A DNA stretch of 33,991 bases from Thermoflexia bacterium. GTDB lineage: Bacteria > Chloroflexota > Anaerolineae > B4-G1 > DUEL01. This document shows positions 1 through 10,028 of this stretch, in pieces. Each line of letters starts with the position of its first letter. Position 1 is the first letter of the stretch. Position numbers and translations under genes: made by a program. The notes under the pieces were generated by a model. It saw only the letters and a program-made list of their open reading frames with translations, did not search any database and was not told where the DNA came from. Location of the stretch: the NCBI GenBank assembly GCA_011192125.1, contig DUEL01000033.1, positions 1 through 33,991 on the forward strand. Reading direction: 5' to 3'.

Positions 1-153
1 GATGTCGAGGGCGAGGGAGCCGGTGGGGATGACCTCGACGTGGAGGTGGGAGGCCTCGCCGAGGCGCATAATGGCCCCCTCCCCAAACCGCTTCTCTAAC
101 GCTGCCAGCGCCGCCTCCAGCGCTTTCAGTCGCTTGCTCTCATCTCCTGCCAT
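1..153 (-). CDS. recA: RecA recombinase, N-terminal 51 residues (cut by window start)
   Basis: RecA binds single-stranded DNA, catalyses homologous strand exchange and triggers LexA self-cleavage in the SOS response. Only the first 51 codons are inside the window; the frame is open to base 1. The translated segment contains the RecA amino-terminal signatures [13 protein letters not shown] and [10 protein letters not shown] in the right order and at the usual distance from the start. The ATG at 153 is preceded by AAAGGAG about seven bases upstream, which fixes the start. The gene has its own promoter at 195-223 and a candidate LexA box, so it can be induced separately from the DUF401/der string upstream on the same strand. 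The Walker A motif lies outside the window and could not be checked. Confidence 0.93.
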   Translation of the reverse strand, partial: MAGDESKRLKALEAALAALEKRFGEGAIMRLGEASHLHVEVIPTGSLALDI

Positions 154-194
154 TTTCCCGCTCCTTTCTGGGAGAGGGTCTCCCTCCCGCTGTC

Positions 195-223
195 AGATTA
201 GCACAAATGTTCGAATCTGTCAA
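195..223 (-). promoter_or_regulatory. recA promoter, sigma-A type
   Basis: On the minus strand TTGACA (218-223) and TAATCT (195-200) are separated by exactly 17 bp. The expected transcription start is near 188, giving a leader of about 35 nt before the recA ATG at 153. Confidence 0.8.
201..213 (-). promoter_or_regulatory. Candidate LexA (SOS) box in the recA promoter spacer
   Basis: The minus strand reads CGAACATTTGTGC between the -35 and -10 elements. It matches the Gram-positive core GAAC-N4-GTTC at 7 of 8 positions (GTGC instead of GTTC). A Chloroflexota member, Dehalococcoides, is reported to use this Gram-positive type of LexA site, and the position inside the recA promoter is where a repressor would block RNA polymerase. 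Binding is inferred, not shown. Confidence 0.6.
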
Positions 224-236
224 GCGGGAGTGTGCT

Positions 237-264
237 CCACCACAGAGGCACAGAGGACACAGAG
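237..264 (-). repeat. Dispersed cacagag-type repeat
   Basis: Plus strand shows three near-tandem copies of a CACAGAG word (ccacagag-g-cacagag-g-acacagag), followed by tttt and cgtc. A second copy in the opposite orientation sits at 12347-12377 immediately upstream of the secA promoter. Here the copy lies between the DUF401 stop (276) and the recA promoter, so in both places it is just upstream of a promoter and in the same orientation relative to it. Confidence 0.75.
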
Positions 265-275
265 TTTTCGTCAAT

Positions 276-1481
276 TTAGGAGAGGAGGAGAAGGCCACCT
301 CCCGTGGCCGCCACCAGAAGGGCGGCGGGGAGGAGCCGTCGGTAGACCGCGCCCAGCCGGGCGTGGAAGTAGTCGTGGGTGAGGGCCAGGCAGAGGTGCA
401 TCGGGGAGAGCATGACGCCCAGGAACCCCCCAGCCCACACCCAGGCGACCTCCCCTCCGCTGGGGGGATTGTGGGCCAGGAGCGGGACGACGATGGGGAA
501 GCCGATGCTGAACGCACCGGTGCCCAGCCCGGTCAGCAGGCCAGCGGCGAAGGGGACGGCGAAGAGGAGGATCCACAGAGGGACGTGCAACGCGGTGAGC
601 GCTCCGGAGAGGGCGCGGACCGCGCCGGTCGATTCCAGTGTCTGACGGAAGGCCATCGCTCCGAAGATCACCACCACCGTCCGCCAGGGGATGCGCTGCC
701 AGGCGATCGCTGCGGCCCTCCCAAGCGGGATGCGGTAGACGCGGATGAGGAGGATGATGACGGCAGGCAGCGCGATCAGGAGGTCCACGTGGACGACCAA
801 GGTCAGCACCAACACCAGCACCACGGGCCATCCACCCCGCGCCAGGAGGGAGAGGCCGTTCCGCTGGTCGGACCGGTGCTGCCTCTCTTCGCGGCGAATC
901 CCCACGAGTCCGAAAAGGACACCTCCAGCAAGGCTGACGACGAAGAGGGGCCAGAGGGCCGCCGTCGCCTGATGCTCGGAGATCCCCAGCAGCGCCGCAC
1001 CTAAGAGGAAAGAAGGGTAGAGGGGAAAGACATACTCCCAGGCGTGGCGGAACCAGTAGTTGACGAAGGTGCGCCGCGCGCCGTCGATCTTCAGCCGCCC
1101 ACCGATCTGATCGACCAGGGGGGCCGAGAACATCGCCCCGCCGACCATCGGCAACAGGCCGATGAAGGCTGGCCACACCGCCAGCACGACCCGCACGTCC
1201 TTCACCAACCCCTCCAGCCCCTCCGCCATCCGTTCCAGCCCCGCCGTCTCCCGCAGGAGTTCGCCCAGCATCATGATAAAGACCACCACCGCCGCCAGGC
1301 GCAGGGTGAGAGGGGAAAGAACCGCCGTCAGGAGATCCCGCCCCAGGTCCAGCGGGGGACGGGCGAAGAGGACTCCCAGAAGGGCCGCCGCCAGCAGCAG
1401 CACCCAGCCCAGGTTCCACCGCCGGTCCAGGAGGAAGAGGGTGAGGATCAGGACGGACAGGAGTTTCAGTACGTCGATCAT
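276..1481 (-). CDS. DUF401 family integral membrane protein
   Basis: A 401-residue polytopic membrane protein with roughly ten hydrophobic segments spread over its whole length and no soluble domain. The sequence around residues 95-130 (FIGLLPMVGGAMFSAPLV) and the glycine-rich stretch near 310-340 (LLTGLGTGAFSIGFPIVVPL) resemble the DUF401/TIGR00529 family, which is distantly related to ion and organic-acid transporters of the GntP/CitM type. Substrate is unknown. It follows der by 19 bp and is the last gene of the minus-strand string before recA. The Shine-Dalgarno sequence is weak (an AAGGGGG about 15 bases upstream), so translation may depend on coupling to der. Confidence 0.75.
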   Translation of the reverse strand: MIDVLKLLSVLILTLFLLDRRWNLGWVLLLAAALLGVLFARPPLDLGRDLLTAVLSPLTLRLAAVVVFIMMLGELLRETAGLERMAEGLEGLVKDVRVVLAVWPAFIGLLPMVGGAMFSAPLVDQIGGRLKIDGARRTFVNYWFRHAWEYVFPLYPSFLLGAALLGISEHQATAALWPLFVVSLAGGVLFGLVGIRREERQHRSDQRNGLSLLARGGWPVVLVLVLTLVVHVDLLIALPAVIILLIRVYRIPLGRAAAIAWQRIPWRTVVVIFGAMAFRQTLESTGAVRALSGALTALHVPLWILLFAVPFAAGLLTGLGTGAFSIGFPIVVPLLAHNPPSGGEVAWVWAGGFLGVMLSPMHLCLALTHDYFHARLGAVYRRLLPAALLVAATGGGLLLLS

Positions 1482-1500
1482 TCGGCGGTTATCGGCCCCC

Positions 1501-2877
1501 TTACTTCTTTTTTCGGCTCCGCTCGCGGAAGATCAACCGCAGGGGGGTGCCGACGAAGGGATAATGCTCCCGGATCCGGTTCTCCAGGTACCGCTCGTAG
1601 GAGAAGTGGACCAGGTCGGGGTCGTTGACGTGGAAGACGAAGGTGGGCGGAGCGACCTCCGGCTGGCTGACGAAGTAGATCTTGAGCCGTTTCCCCCGCT
1701 TGCTGGGCGGCGCATGGCGGGCGACGGCGTCTTGGATGAGACGGTTCAGTTCGCCGGTGGGGATCCGGTGCTGTCGGGCCTCGTGGACCTCTAGAGCAGT
1801 GGGGATAACCCGATCGACCCGCTTGCCGGTCAGGGCGGAGATGAAGAGGACCGGCACGTAGTCCATAAACTTCAGCGCCTCCCGCACGTGCAGGGTGTAC
1901 TCTTGCATCGTGTAGGTGTCCTTCTCGATGGCGTCCCACTTGTTGACCAGCACGACCACCCCGCACCCCTCGTCGAGCACGAAGGAGGCGACGTGGGTGT
2001 CCTGGGCCGTGACGCCCTCCGTGGCGTCGATCATCAAGAGGGCCACGTCCGCCCGCTGGATGGCCCGCAGCGCGCGCAGGACCGACCACTTCTCCACTCC
2101 CGGCCGGATCCGCCCCCGCCGCCGAATCCCTGCGGTGTCGATCAGCGTGATGGGGACCCCCTCCCACTCCATCCGCGTGTCGATGGCGTCCCGTGTGGTG
2201 CCCGGCACCGGGCTGACGATGGCCCGTTCCTCGCCTAGCAGCCGGTTCAGGAGGGAGGACTTCCCCACGTTAGGCCGGCCCACGATCGCCAGTTTGACCG
2301 ACTCGTCCTCCGGCTCCGCCTCCCACGTGGGCAGCGCTTGAACCACTTTGTCCAAGAGATCCGCCACCCCGATCCCGTGCAGGGCGGAGATAGGGTACAC
2401 CTCCCCCAGGCCCAGGGCGTAGAACTCCACCGCCTGCTCCCGGACGCGGGGACTTTCCGCCTTGTTGGCGGCGAGGAAGACCGGCTTTTCTGAGCGACGG
2501 AGAATGTCCGCCACCTCCTCGTCGGCGGGGGTGAGCCCGGCGGCGGCGTCGGTCAGGAAGATGATCACATCCGCCTCGGCGATAGCCATCTCCGCCTGGG
2601 CGCGGATGAGGGGGATGAACGCGGCCGAGTCCTCCGTCAGCGGCCGGTCCGGCGCGGGGCGGATGCCGGTCTCCACCTTCTCTGGCAGCACCTCGATCCC
2701 GCCGGTGTCCACGACGGTGAAGTGAATCCCATCCCACTCGCAGGAGGCCTGGATCCGGTCCCGGGTCGTCCCGGGCCGATCGTCCACCACCGCCAGCCGC
2801 CGGCCGACCAGCCGGTTGAAGAGGGTGGATTTCCCCACGTTGGGACGTCCTACCAGGGCTACGATCGGTTGACGCAT
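1501..2877 (-). CDS. der: Ribosome biogenesis GTPase Der (EngA)
   Basis: Der has two tandem GTPase domains and a KH-like C-terminal domain, and acts in maturation of the 50S ribosomal subunit. The first P-loop GRPNVGKS is at residues 10-17 with DTGG and NKAES; the second, again GRPNVGKS, lies near residue 200, with DTAG and NKWD. The C-terminal part ends with a basic RERSRKKK tail. At 458 residues it is slightly longer than most Der proteins. The extra length includes an insertion after the first DTGG (about residues 68-90) between switch II and the IRAQAEMAI helix. The ATG at 2877 lies only three bases after the cdaR stop, so the two are almost certainly co-translated. Confidence 0.96.
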   Translation of the reverse strand: MRQPIVALVGRPNVGKSTLFNRLVGRRLAVVDDRPGTTRDRIQASCEWDGIHFTVVDTGGIEVLPEKVETGIRPAPDRPLTEDSAAFIPLIRAQAEMAIAEADVIIFLTDAAAGLTPADEEVADILRRSEKPVFLAANKAESPRVREQAVEFYALGLGEVYPISALHGIGVADLLDKVVQALPTWEAEPEDESVKLAIVGRPNVGKSSLLNRLLGEERAIVSPVPGTTRDAIDTRMEWEGVPITLIDTAGIRRRGRIRPGVEKWSVLRALRAIQRADVALLMIDATEGVTAQDTHVASFVLDEGCGVVVLVNKWDAIEKDTYTMQEYTLHVREALKFMDYVPVLFISALTGKRVDRVIPTALEVHEARQHRIPTGELNRLIQDAVARHAPPSKRGKRLKIYFVSQPEVAPPTFVFHVNDPDLVHFSYERYLENRIREHYPFVGTPLRLIFRERSRKKK

Positions 2878-2880
2878 CGG

Positions 2881-4122
2881 TTATCTCTCCGGTGTGGGAG
2901 TCGCCACCAGGATGACCTCCACTTGGACGCTGGAGGGGATCACTGCTTCTGTCACCACCTCCGGAGGCGCGACCACCTGCGGCTCCAGCGAGTGGATCCC
3001 CGGGTTCAGCCCCAGCAGGTCGACAAGCACCCGCACATCCTCATCGGTCAACTGTTCGAGGACGGGCACAGGGCCGCTGAGGATCACCTCCACCGTCTCC
3101 GGCGCGACGGTGGCGGTGAAGCCGGGCTCCATTCCCTGGATCTCCACCTTCCGCTCGACGGTCAGGCTTCCCTCCAGGGGGACGATGGAGACCTGCACGG
3201 TGACCACCGGCTCGTCCATCCCTACCAGGGAGACCCCCTCTGGGACCACCAACGGGAGCTGGGCCGTGATGTCGCCCTTCGCCCCCTCGAGGTTCAGGGG
3301 GACCGTCTGGAGGTAGCCGGGGATCTGCTCGATGGCGTCCGGTGGCCCGTAGACGGTCACCAGCGGCGGGTCCACGGTGATGCTGGAGATACGGTAGCCA
3401 GAGGCGACCTGTCCCTCCAGGAGGGCGGTCACCGCGACCTCCAGGAACCCGCTCAGTTTCTCGATAGGGACGTGGACGGCGACCTCGGCGGGGTCGAGGA
3501 CGACGTAGGGGATCACCGATCCTCTTTCGTCCTGCGGGACCAGTTCGAACGATCCTTCGATGTCCGCCCGCTCCCCTTCGACCGAGATGACGGCGACCGC
3601 TTCCACCACCTGGGAGACCAGGGAAGCCGGGCCGCTGACCGTGGTGGTCAGTGGGTTGACGATGGGGGGGCGGGGGATGTATCCGATGGCTGTGTTCCCC
3701 TCCAGCCGGACGCTCACGGGCACGGTCATCCGGGTCGTAGGCTCCAGGTACAGGGTGATCTCCGGCGGTTCCACCTCTAAAATTCGGACCGGCTCCCGGT
3801 CCACCTGCACCTGGATCGGCAACCGGTAGGCCCCTTCTTCCATCTGATTGATGTCCACCGTGGCATGGAAGTCCTCCGGGCGCAGACTCTCCATCACCGA
3901 CCGGGGGGCGCGGAGGGTGACGTAGACCTGGACGTCGGTGTCGCCGTAGAGGGTCATCCCCTCGGGGGCAGGGGGGATGGTCACCGGGATGGGGGTGGGG
4001 TAGCGGCGCTCTACTGTAGGGTTCTCCTGCTCCACAGCCACGGCCCAGACGAGGAAGGCCAGGGCGAGGGAGAGGACGATCAATCCCAGGTTGGAGAACA
4101 GCCAGCGCAGCGTGCTTCTCAT
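2881..4122 (-). CDS. cdaR: YbbR-domain protein, CdaR-like regulator of c-di-AMP synthesis
   Basis: One N-terminal transmembrane segment (about residues 8-30, LGLIVLSLALAFLVWAVAV) is followed by about four beta-rich YbbR repeats facing outside the cytoplasm, each with a recurring pattern like VSGPASLVSQV, VYGPPDAIEQI or LSGPVPVLEQL. In Firmicutes this protein binds the membrane cyclase CdaA and modulates c-di-AMP output. The pairing is supported here by direct overlap: the start ATG at 4122 shares ATGA with the cdaA stop (4 bp). The protein ends in a short ATPTPER tail. The next gene is der rather than glmM, the usual third gene of the cdaA-cdaR-glmM cluster in Firmicutes. Confidence 0.88.
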   Translation of the reverse strand: MRSTLRWLFSNLGLIVLSLALAFLVWAVAVEQENPTVERRYPTPIPVTIPPAPEGMTLYGDTDVQVYVTLRAPRSVMESLRPEDFHATVDINQMEEGAYRLPIQVQVDREPVRILEVEPPEITLYLEPTTRMTVPVSVRLEGNTAIGYIPRPPIVNPLTTTVSGPASLVSQVVEAVAVISVEGERADIEGSFELVPQDERGSVIPYVVLDPAEVAVHVPIEKLSGFLEVAVTALLEGQVASGYRISSITVDPPLVTVYGPPDAIEQIPGYLQTVPLNLEGAKGDITAQLPLVVPEGVSLVGMDEPVVTVQVSIVPLEGSLTVERKVEIQGMEPGFTATVAPETVEVILSGPVPVLEQLTDEDVRVLVDLLGLNPGIHSLEPQVVAPPEVVTEAVIPSSVQVEVILVATPTPER

Positions 4123-4953
4123 TCCAGTTCCTCTTCCTCCGGGCGGGCGAGCCAGCGGCGCAACCAGGCGGGCCAGGGAGGCTCCAGCATCGGTCGGTGG
4201 AAGGCCCGCAGCACCCGTTCCAACCGCTCTGGGTCCAGGTCCCGGATGATCCGGCCGTTGTGGGCCACGGAGATCGCCCCCCGCTCCTCGGAGATGACGA
4301 CGGCCACGGCGTCCGACTCCTCGGTGATCCCCAGCGCGGCCCGGTGGCGCAGCCCCAGCCGTCGGTCGTCCAGGAAAGCGGTGGAGAGGGGGAGGATACA
4401 GGAAGCGGCGATGATCTGCCCGTTCCGCAGGATCACCGCGCCGTCGTGAAGGGCGGTCTGGGGGTTGAAGAGGGCGATCAGCAGTTCGGGGGAGGGGTCG
4501 GCGTGCAGGAGGATCCCGGTCTCCACGTAGTCCTGAAGGCCGGTCTCCCGCTCAAAGACGATCAGCGCGCCGGTTTTGCGCTTGGCGAGGATGCGGGCCG
4601 CTTTTGTGACGGCGGCGATGGCCCGTTCGATGGCCGCTTTCCGGCCCGTAGGGCGGGCGAGTAGTCCGCCAGCCCGTCCCAGCCGCTCCAGTGCCCGGCG
4701 GAGTTCCGGCTGGAAGATGACCGGCACGGCGACCAGGAGGGCCGGCAGGGCCCGCTCCACCAGCCAGCCGAACGCCCGCAGCGGGAAGATGCCCCCTAGC
4801 AATGCCAGGACGATGGTCAGCAGGACGATGCCCCGGAGCAGGGAGACGGCCCGCGTGCCTCGGAGGAAGTAGAGGATGAGGAAGATGACCAGGGCGACGA
4901 GGAAGATATCCAGAAGATCGGTCCAGGTCAGCCGTTGGAGGACCCACAGCAGA

Positions 4954-4961
<8 letters not shown>
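4119..4961 (-). CDS. cdaA: Membrane diadenylate cyclase CdaA (c-di-AMP synthase)
   Basis: Makes cyclic di-AMP from two ATP. Three hydrophobic segments in the first 85 residues anchor it, followed by the DisA_N (DAC) domain from about residue 95 to 235. Catalytic motifs are intact: DGA at 173-175 within LHDGAVI, and RHR at 205-207 within LGLRHRAALG. The flanking FERETGLQDYVETGI and SEERGAISVAHNG blocks are also typical of CdaA. The start at 4961 overlaps the clpC stop by 8 bp, and its stop overlaps cdaR. c-di-AMP controls potassium and osmolyte homeostasis and wall integrity in other phyla; in this organism the role is inferred. Confidence 0.95.
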
Positions 4962-7398
<2,437 letters not shown>

Positions 7399-7450
7399 AT
7401 GAATCTGTCCACCTTCATACGCGGGCGGTCTCCCACCCGTCTGCTACGAA

Positions 7451-7468
7451 GCCCCGTCTTTCAGGGGC
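7451..7468 (-). terminator. Weak hairpin between the S1-protein gene and clpC
   Basis: GCCCC and GGGGC arms flank an 8-nt loop just after the S1 gene stop. No run of T follows on the minus strand, so it is at most an attenuator or an RNA-stabilising stem. Confidence 0.3.
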
Positions 7469-7472
7469 GGAC

Positions 7473-8690
7473 TTATTCCTGTAAGGCTTCTCCGAGGGTT
7501 GAGGAGAGTCTACCTCCAGAGGGCGGGAGAGGGGAGGGGGATCCGCTCTCCAGATCCGCCGCACCCAGGGCTTGTCGCAGGCTCAACCCCATCCGATGCC
7601 GCTCAGGTTCCAAACGGACCACCCGCAGCGTGACCACGTCCCCCGGCTGGACGACCTCGCTGGGGTGGTTGATCTTCCTGTCGTCCAACTCGGAGATATG
7701 GATCAGGCCTTCGATCGCCTCGTCTCCCACGATGCGCGCGAAAGCGCCCCACTTGGTCAGCCGGGTGATCCGTGCCTGGACCAGTTGGCCGACCCGGTAC
7801 CGTTCCCCTACCGTCATCCATGGGTCGGGCTCCAGCCGTTTCATGCTCAGCGCGATCTGCCTCTGCTCCCGATCGACGCTGAGGATCAGCACTTCTACCT
7901 CCTGCCCGATTTGGAGGACGTCGGCGGGGTGCTCCACCGGCTGCCAGGAGATCTCGGAGAGATGGAGCAAACCGTCCAGCCCTCCCAGGTCGATAAAAGC
8001 CCCGAAGTGGGTGAGGTTTCTCACCTTTCCCTTTCGGACGTCCCCTTCCTGTAAGGTGGCCAGGATCTGCTTGCTGGCCTCCTCTCGCTGTCGGGCCAAC
8101 GCGGCCCGCTCTGAGAGGATCAGCCGGTTCCGGTCCTGATCCGCCTCGATGACCACCAGTTGTACCCGGGTGCCCACCAGTTGGGCCAGCGCCTCGCGGC
8201 AGGTCGGGTCGGAGATCCGGGGGATACCCCGGCTGGGATCCAGTTGGGAGGCGGGGACAAACCCCCGCAGGCCGCCGATGCGGACCAACAATCCTCCCCG
8301 GTTCGAACTCTCAACCTCCAACTCGACGATCTCCCGGCTCTCCTTCAGGGCCCGAGCGCGGCACCAGTCCTGCGCCTGCTGGGCGCGTAGGATGGAGAGG
8401 ACGATCTCTCCCCGAGGGCCGTCCGGGTTGAGCACGCATACATCGATCTCGTCCCCTGGCTTAAGCGACGCCAGCAGTTGGGGGTCTAGCCGCTCCAGTT
8501 CCCGCTCTGGAACCACCCCCTCGCACTTGGCTCCTACGTCCACTATGAGGGCCGTCGGTTCGATCTGGACGATCACACCGCGGACGATAGCCCCTCGTTC
8601 CAGCGAGCATACAGGTGCGTACTCCTCCAGCAATTGGGCCAGCGGATGGTCGTCGGCTAGGTGGGGCGACTCGTTGGCATCTCTAGGCAT
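7473..8690 (-). CDS. S1 RNA-binding domain protein (ribosomal protein S1-like, four S1 repeats)
   Basis: 405 residues with four S1/OB-fold repeats at about 31-103, 117-195, 214-284 and 300-372. The third (HFGAFIDLGGLDGLLHLSEIS) and fourth (KWGAFARIVGDEAIEGLIHISEL) are the most canonical. Short S1 homologues with four repeats occur in many non-proteobacterial phyla and bind mRNA on the 30S subunit. The frame remains open upstream to 8858, but the ATG at 8690 is chosen because it has CCGGAGG in front and lies about 27 nt after a good promoter. Upstream of it the frame runs through that promoter and the repeat element. It is the first gene of the minus-strand string leading to clpC and cdaA. Confidence 0.88.
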   Translation of the reverse strand: MPRDANESPHLADDHPLAQLLEEYAPVCSLERGAIVRGVIVQIEPTALIVDVGAKCEGVVPERELERLDPQLLASLKPGDEIDVCVLNPDGPRGEIVLSILRAQQAQDWCRARALKESREIVELEVESSNRGGLLVRIGGLRGFVPASQLDPSRGIPRISDPTCREALAQLVGTRVQLVVIEADQDRNRLILSERAALARQREEASKQILATLQEGDVRKGKVRNLTHFGAFIDLGGLDGLLHLSEISWQPVEHPADVLQIGQEVEVLILSVDREQRQIALSMKRLEPDPWMTVGERYRVGQLVQARITRLTKWGAFARIVGDEAIEGLIHISELDDRKINHPSEVVQPGDVVTLRVVRLEPERHRMGLSLRQALGAADLESGSPSPLPPSGGRLSSTLGEALQE

Positions 8691-8723
8691 CGGCGTCCTC
8701 CGGGGCAGGGTATCTGCACTTGT

Positions 8724-8751
8724 ATTATAATCGGTTTCGGAGCGACTGCAA
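8724..8751 (-). promoter_or_regulatory. Promoter of the S1-clpC-cdaA-cdaR-der string
   Basis: Minus strand shows TTGCAG (8746-8751), a 16-bp spacer, and a perfect TATAAT (8724-8729). The expected start is near 8717, leaving a leader of about 27 nt to the ATG at 8690. Confidence 0.75.
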
Positions 8752-8899
8752 CCGGGTGTGAGTGCAGGGTAATCGCATTTTCCCCAAACCGCAGAGGCGT
8801 GGAGGGCGTAGAGGGACTTTCCAGGGCCTGTGTCTCTGCGGTGAAATCCGGCCATCACCGCTTGCCCCCTGGAAAATACGATAGCCCCGGGTGTGAGTG
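8752..8899. repeat. MITE-like palindromic element between 13-bp direct repeats
   Basis: The 13-mer CCGGGTGTGAGTG occurs at 8752-8764 and again at 8887-8899. Between them is a 122-bp segment with nested inverted repeats: an outer pair (ATCGCATTTTCC near 8772-8783 against GGAAAATACGAT at 8871-8882, one mismatch) and an inner perfect 9-bp pair (ACCGCAGAG at 8788-8796 against 8834-8842). No ORF is present. The layout, an inverted-repeat core bounded by direct repeats, is that of a miniature non-autonomous element, though 13 bp would be a long target duplication. Confidence 0.6.
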
Positions 8900-8914
8900 A
8901 TGGGGTGATTGGGG

Positions 8915-8942
8915 TTGTCGTGGGAGGGGAATGGCCTATAAT
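8915..8942 (+). promoter_or_regulatory. Promoter of the amrS-nif3 pair
   Basis: TTGTCG (8915-8920), a 16-bp spacer, and TATAAT (8937-8942). The start of transcription is expected near 8949, giving a leader of only about 10 nt before the ATG at 8959. Confidence 0.7.
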
Positions 8943-8958
8943 GGGACGGGGGTGAGAG

Positions 8959-9987
8959 ATGAAGGAGGGGATGCTTTACGAGCGGGTTTCAGACCACCGC
9001 GTTCGGTGTAACCTCTGCGCCCATCGCTGCCTGATCGCCGACGGGAAGCGGGGTGTCTGTCAGGTGCGGGAGAATCGAGAGGGGACCCTTTATACGCTGG
9101 TTTACGGGCGGGTGATCGCCCAGCACGTGGACCCCATTGAGAAGAAGCCCCTCCACCACTTCTACCCTGGCTCCACTGCCTATTCCATCGCCACGCCAGG
9201 GTGCAACTTCCGCTGTCAGTGGTGCCAGAACTGGGAGATCTCCCAGATGGTCCGGGAGCGTCACCTCATCCTGGGCCAACTCGCCACCCCGGAGGAGATC
9301 GTCGCCGCCGCCCGCCGGGCTGGCAGCCGCTCTATCGCCTACACCTACACCGAGCCGACCGTTTTCTTCGAGTACACCTACGACATCGCCCGTCTGGCCC
9401 ATCGGGCCGGGATCGCCAACGTCTATGTGACCAACGGGTATATGACCGAGGAGATGCTGGAGACGATCCACCCGTACCTGGACGCGGCCAACGTCGATCT
9501 GAAGGCGTTTCGGGACGAGACCTATCGAAAGTACGTCGGCGCGCGGCTGCAGCCGGTGCTGGATAGCCTCAAGAAGATGAAGGAACTGGGGATCTGGGTG
9601 GAGGTGACCACCCTGGTCATCCCCGGCATCAACGACGACCCGGCCGAACTGCGGGACGCGGCGGAGTTCATCGCCCAGGAACTGGGGCCGGAGACCCCCT
9701 GGCACATCAGTCGGTTCTTCCCCGCCTACCGGATGGCTGGTGTGCCGCCGACGCCGGTCGCCACGCTCCAGCAGGCGCGGGAGATCGGCCAGGCGGCAGG
9801 CCTTCGATACATCTACGTCGGTAACGTAGCAGGTGAGGCCAACACGCGCTGTCATCACTGCGGACAGATCCTGATCCGCCGCTCCGGCTACTGGATCTTG
9901 GAGCAGAACGTGACGCCGGAGGGGAACTGCTCAGTATGTGGAACGCCCGTGGCGGGGGTCGGGATGGCCCCCGACGAGGCGCGGTGA
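8959..9987 (+). CDS. amrS: AmmeMemoRadiSam-system radical SAM protein (AmrS/PflA-like)
   Basis: A 342-residue radical SAM enzyme. The [4Fe-4S]-binding CxxxCxxC is at C82-C86-C89 (CNFRCQWC). An N-terminal cysteine cluster (C17, C20, C24, C34) and a C-terminal pair of CxxC motifs (RCHHCG and NCSVCG) suggest additional metal sites. This layout matches the AmrS family, annotated together with Memo and AMMECR1 proteins; the biochemical reaction of the family is not well established. Neither Memo nor AMMECR1 is in the window. Start ATG 8959 follows a GGGGGTGAGAG ribosome-binding stretch. It precedes a Nif3-like gene by 41 bp in the same direction. Confidence 0.88.
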   Translation: MKEGMLYERVSDHRVRCNLCAHRCLIADGKRGVCQVRENREGTLYTLVYGRVIAQHVDPIEKKPLHHFYPGSTAYSIATPGCNFRCQWCQNWEISQMVRERHLILGQLATPEEIVAAARRAGSRSIAYTYTEPTVFFEYTYDIARLAHRAGIANVYVTNGYMTEEMLETIHPYLDAANVDLKAFRDETYRKYVGARLQPVLDSLKKMKELGIWVEVTTLVIPGINDDPAELRDAAEFIAQELGPETPWHISRFFPAYRMAGVPPTPVATLQQAREIGQAAGLRYIYVGNVAGEANTRCHHCGQILIRRSGYWILEQNVTPEGNCSVCGTPVAGVGMAPDEAR

Positions 9988-10028
9988 CGCACTGGCGGGT
10001 CGATCTTGGTGATCGGAAGGAGATAAGA

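Larger units (their letters stand above)
184..230. repeat. 47-bp imperfect palindrome spanning the recA promoter
   Basis: Left arm 184-199 and right arm 214-230 are reverse complements except for a short mismatch (CTCCCGCT and CAGATT match in both arms). The centre is the candidate LexA box. The -10 hexamer overlaps the left arm and the -35 hexamer lies in the right arm. As RNA from the upstream DUF401 operon it could fold as a hairpin, but no U-tract follows. Confidence 0.75.

Noticed and set aside
8959..9987. Pyruvate formate-lyase activating enzyme
   Set aside because: The N-terminal cysteine cluster, C-terminal CxxC pairs and lack of a neighbouring glycyl-radical enzyme fit the AmrS family better.
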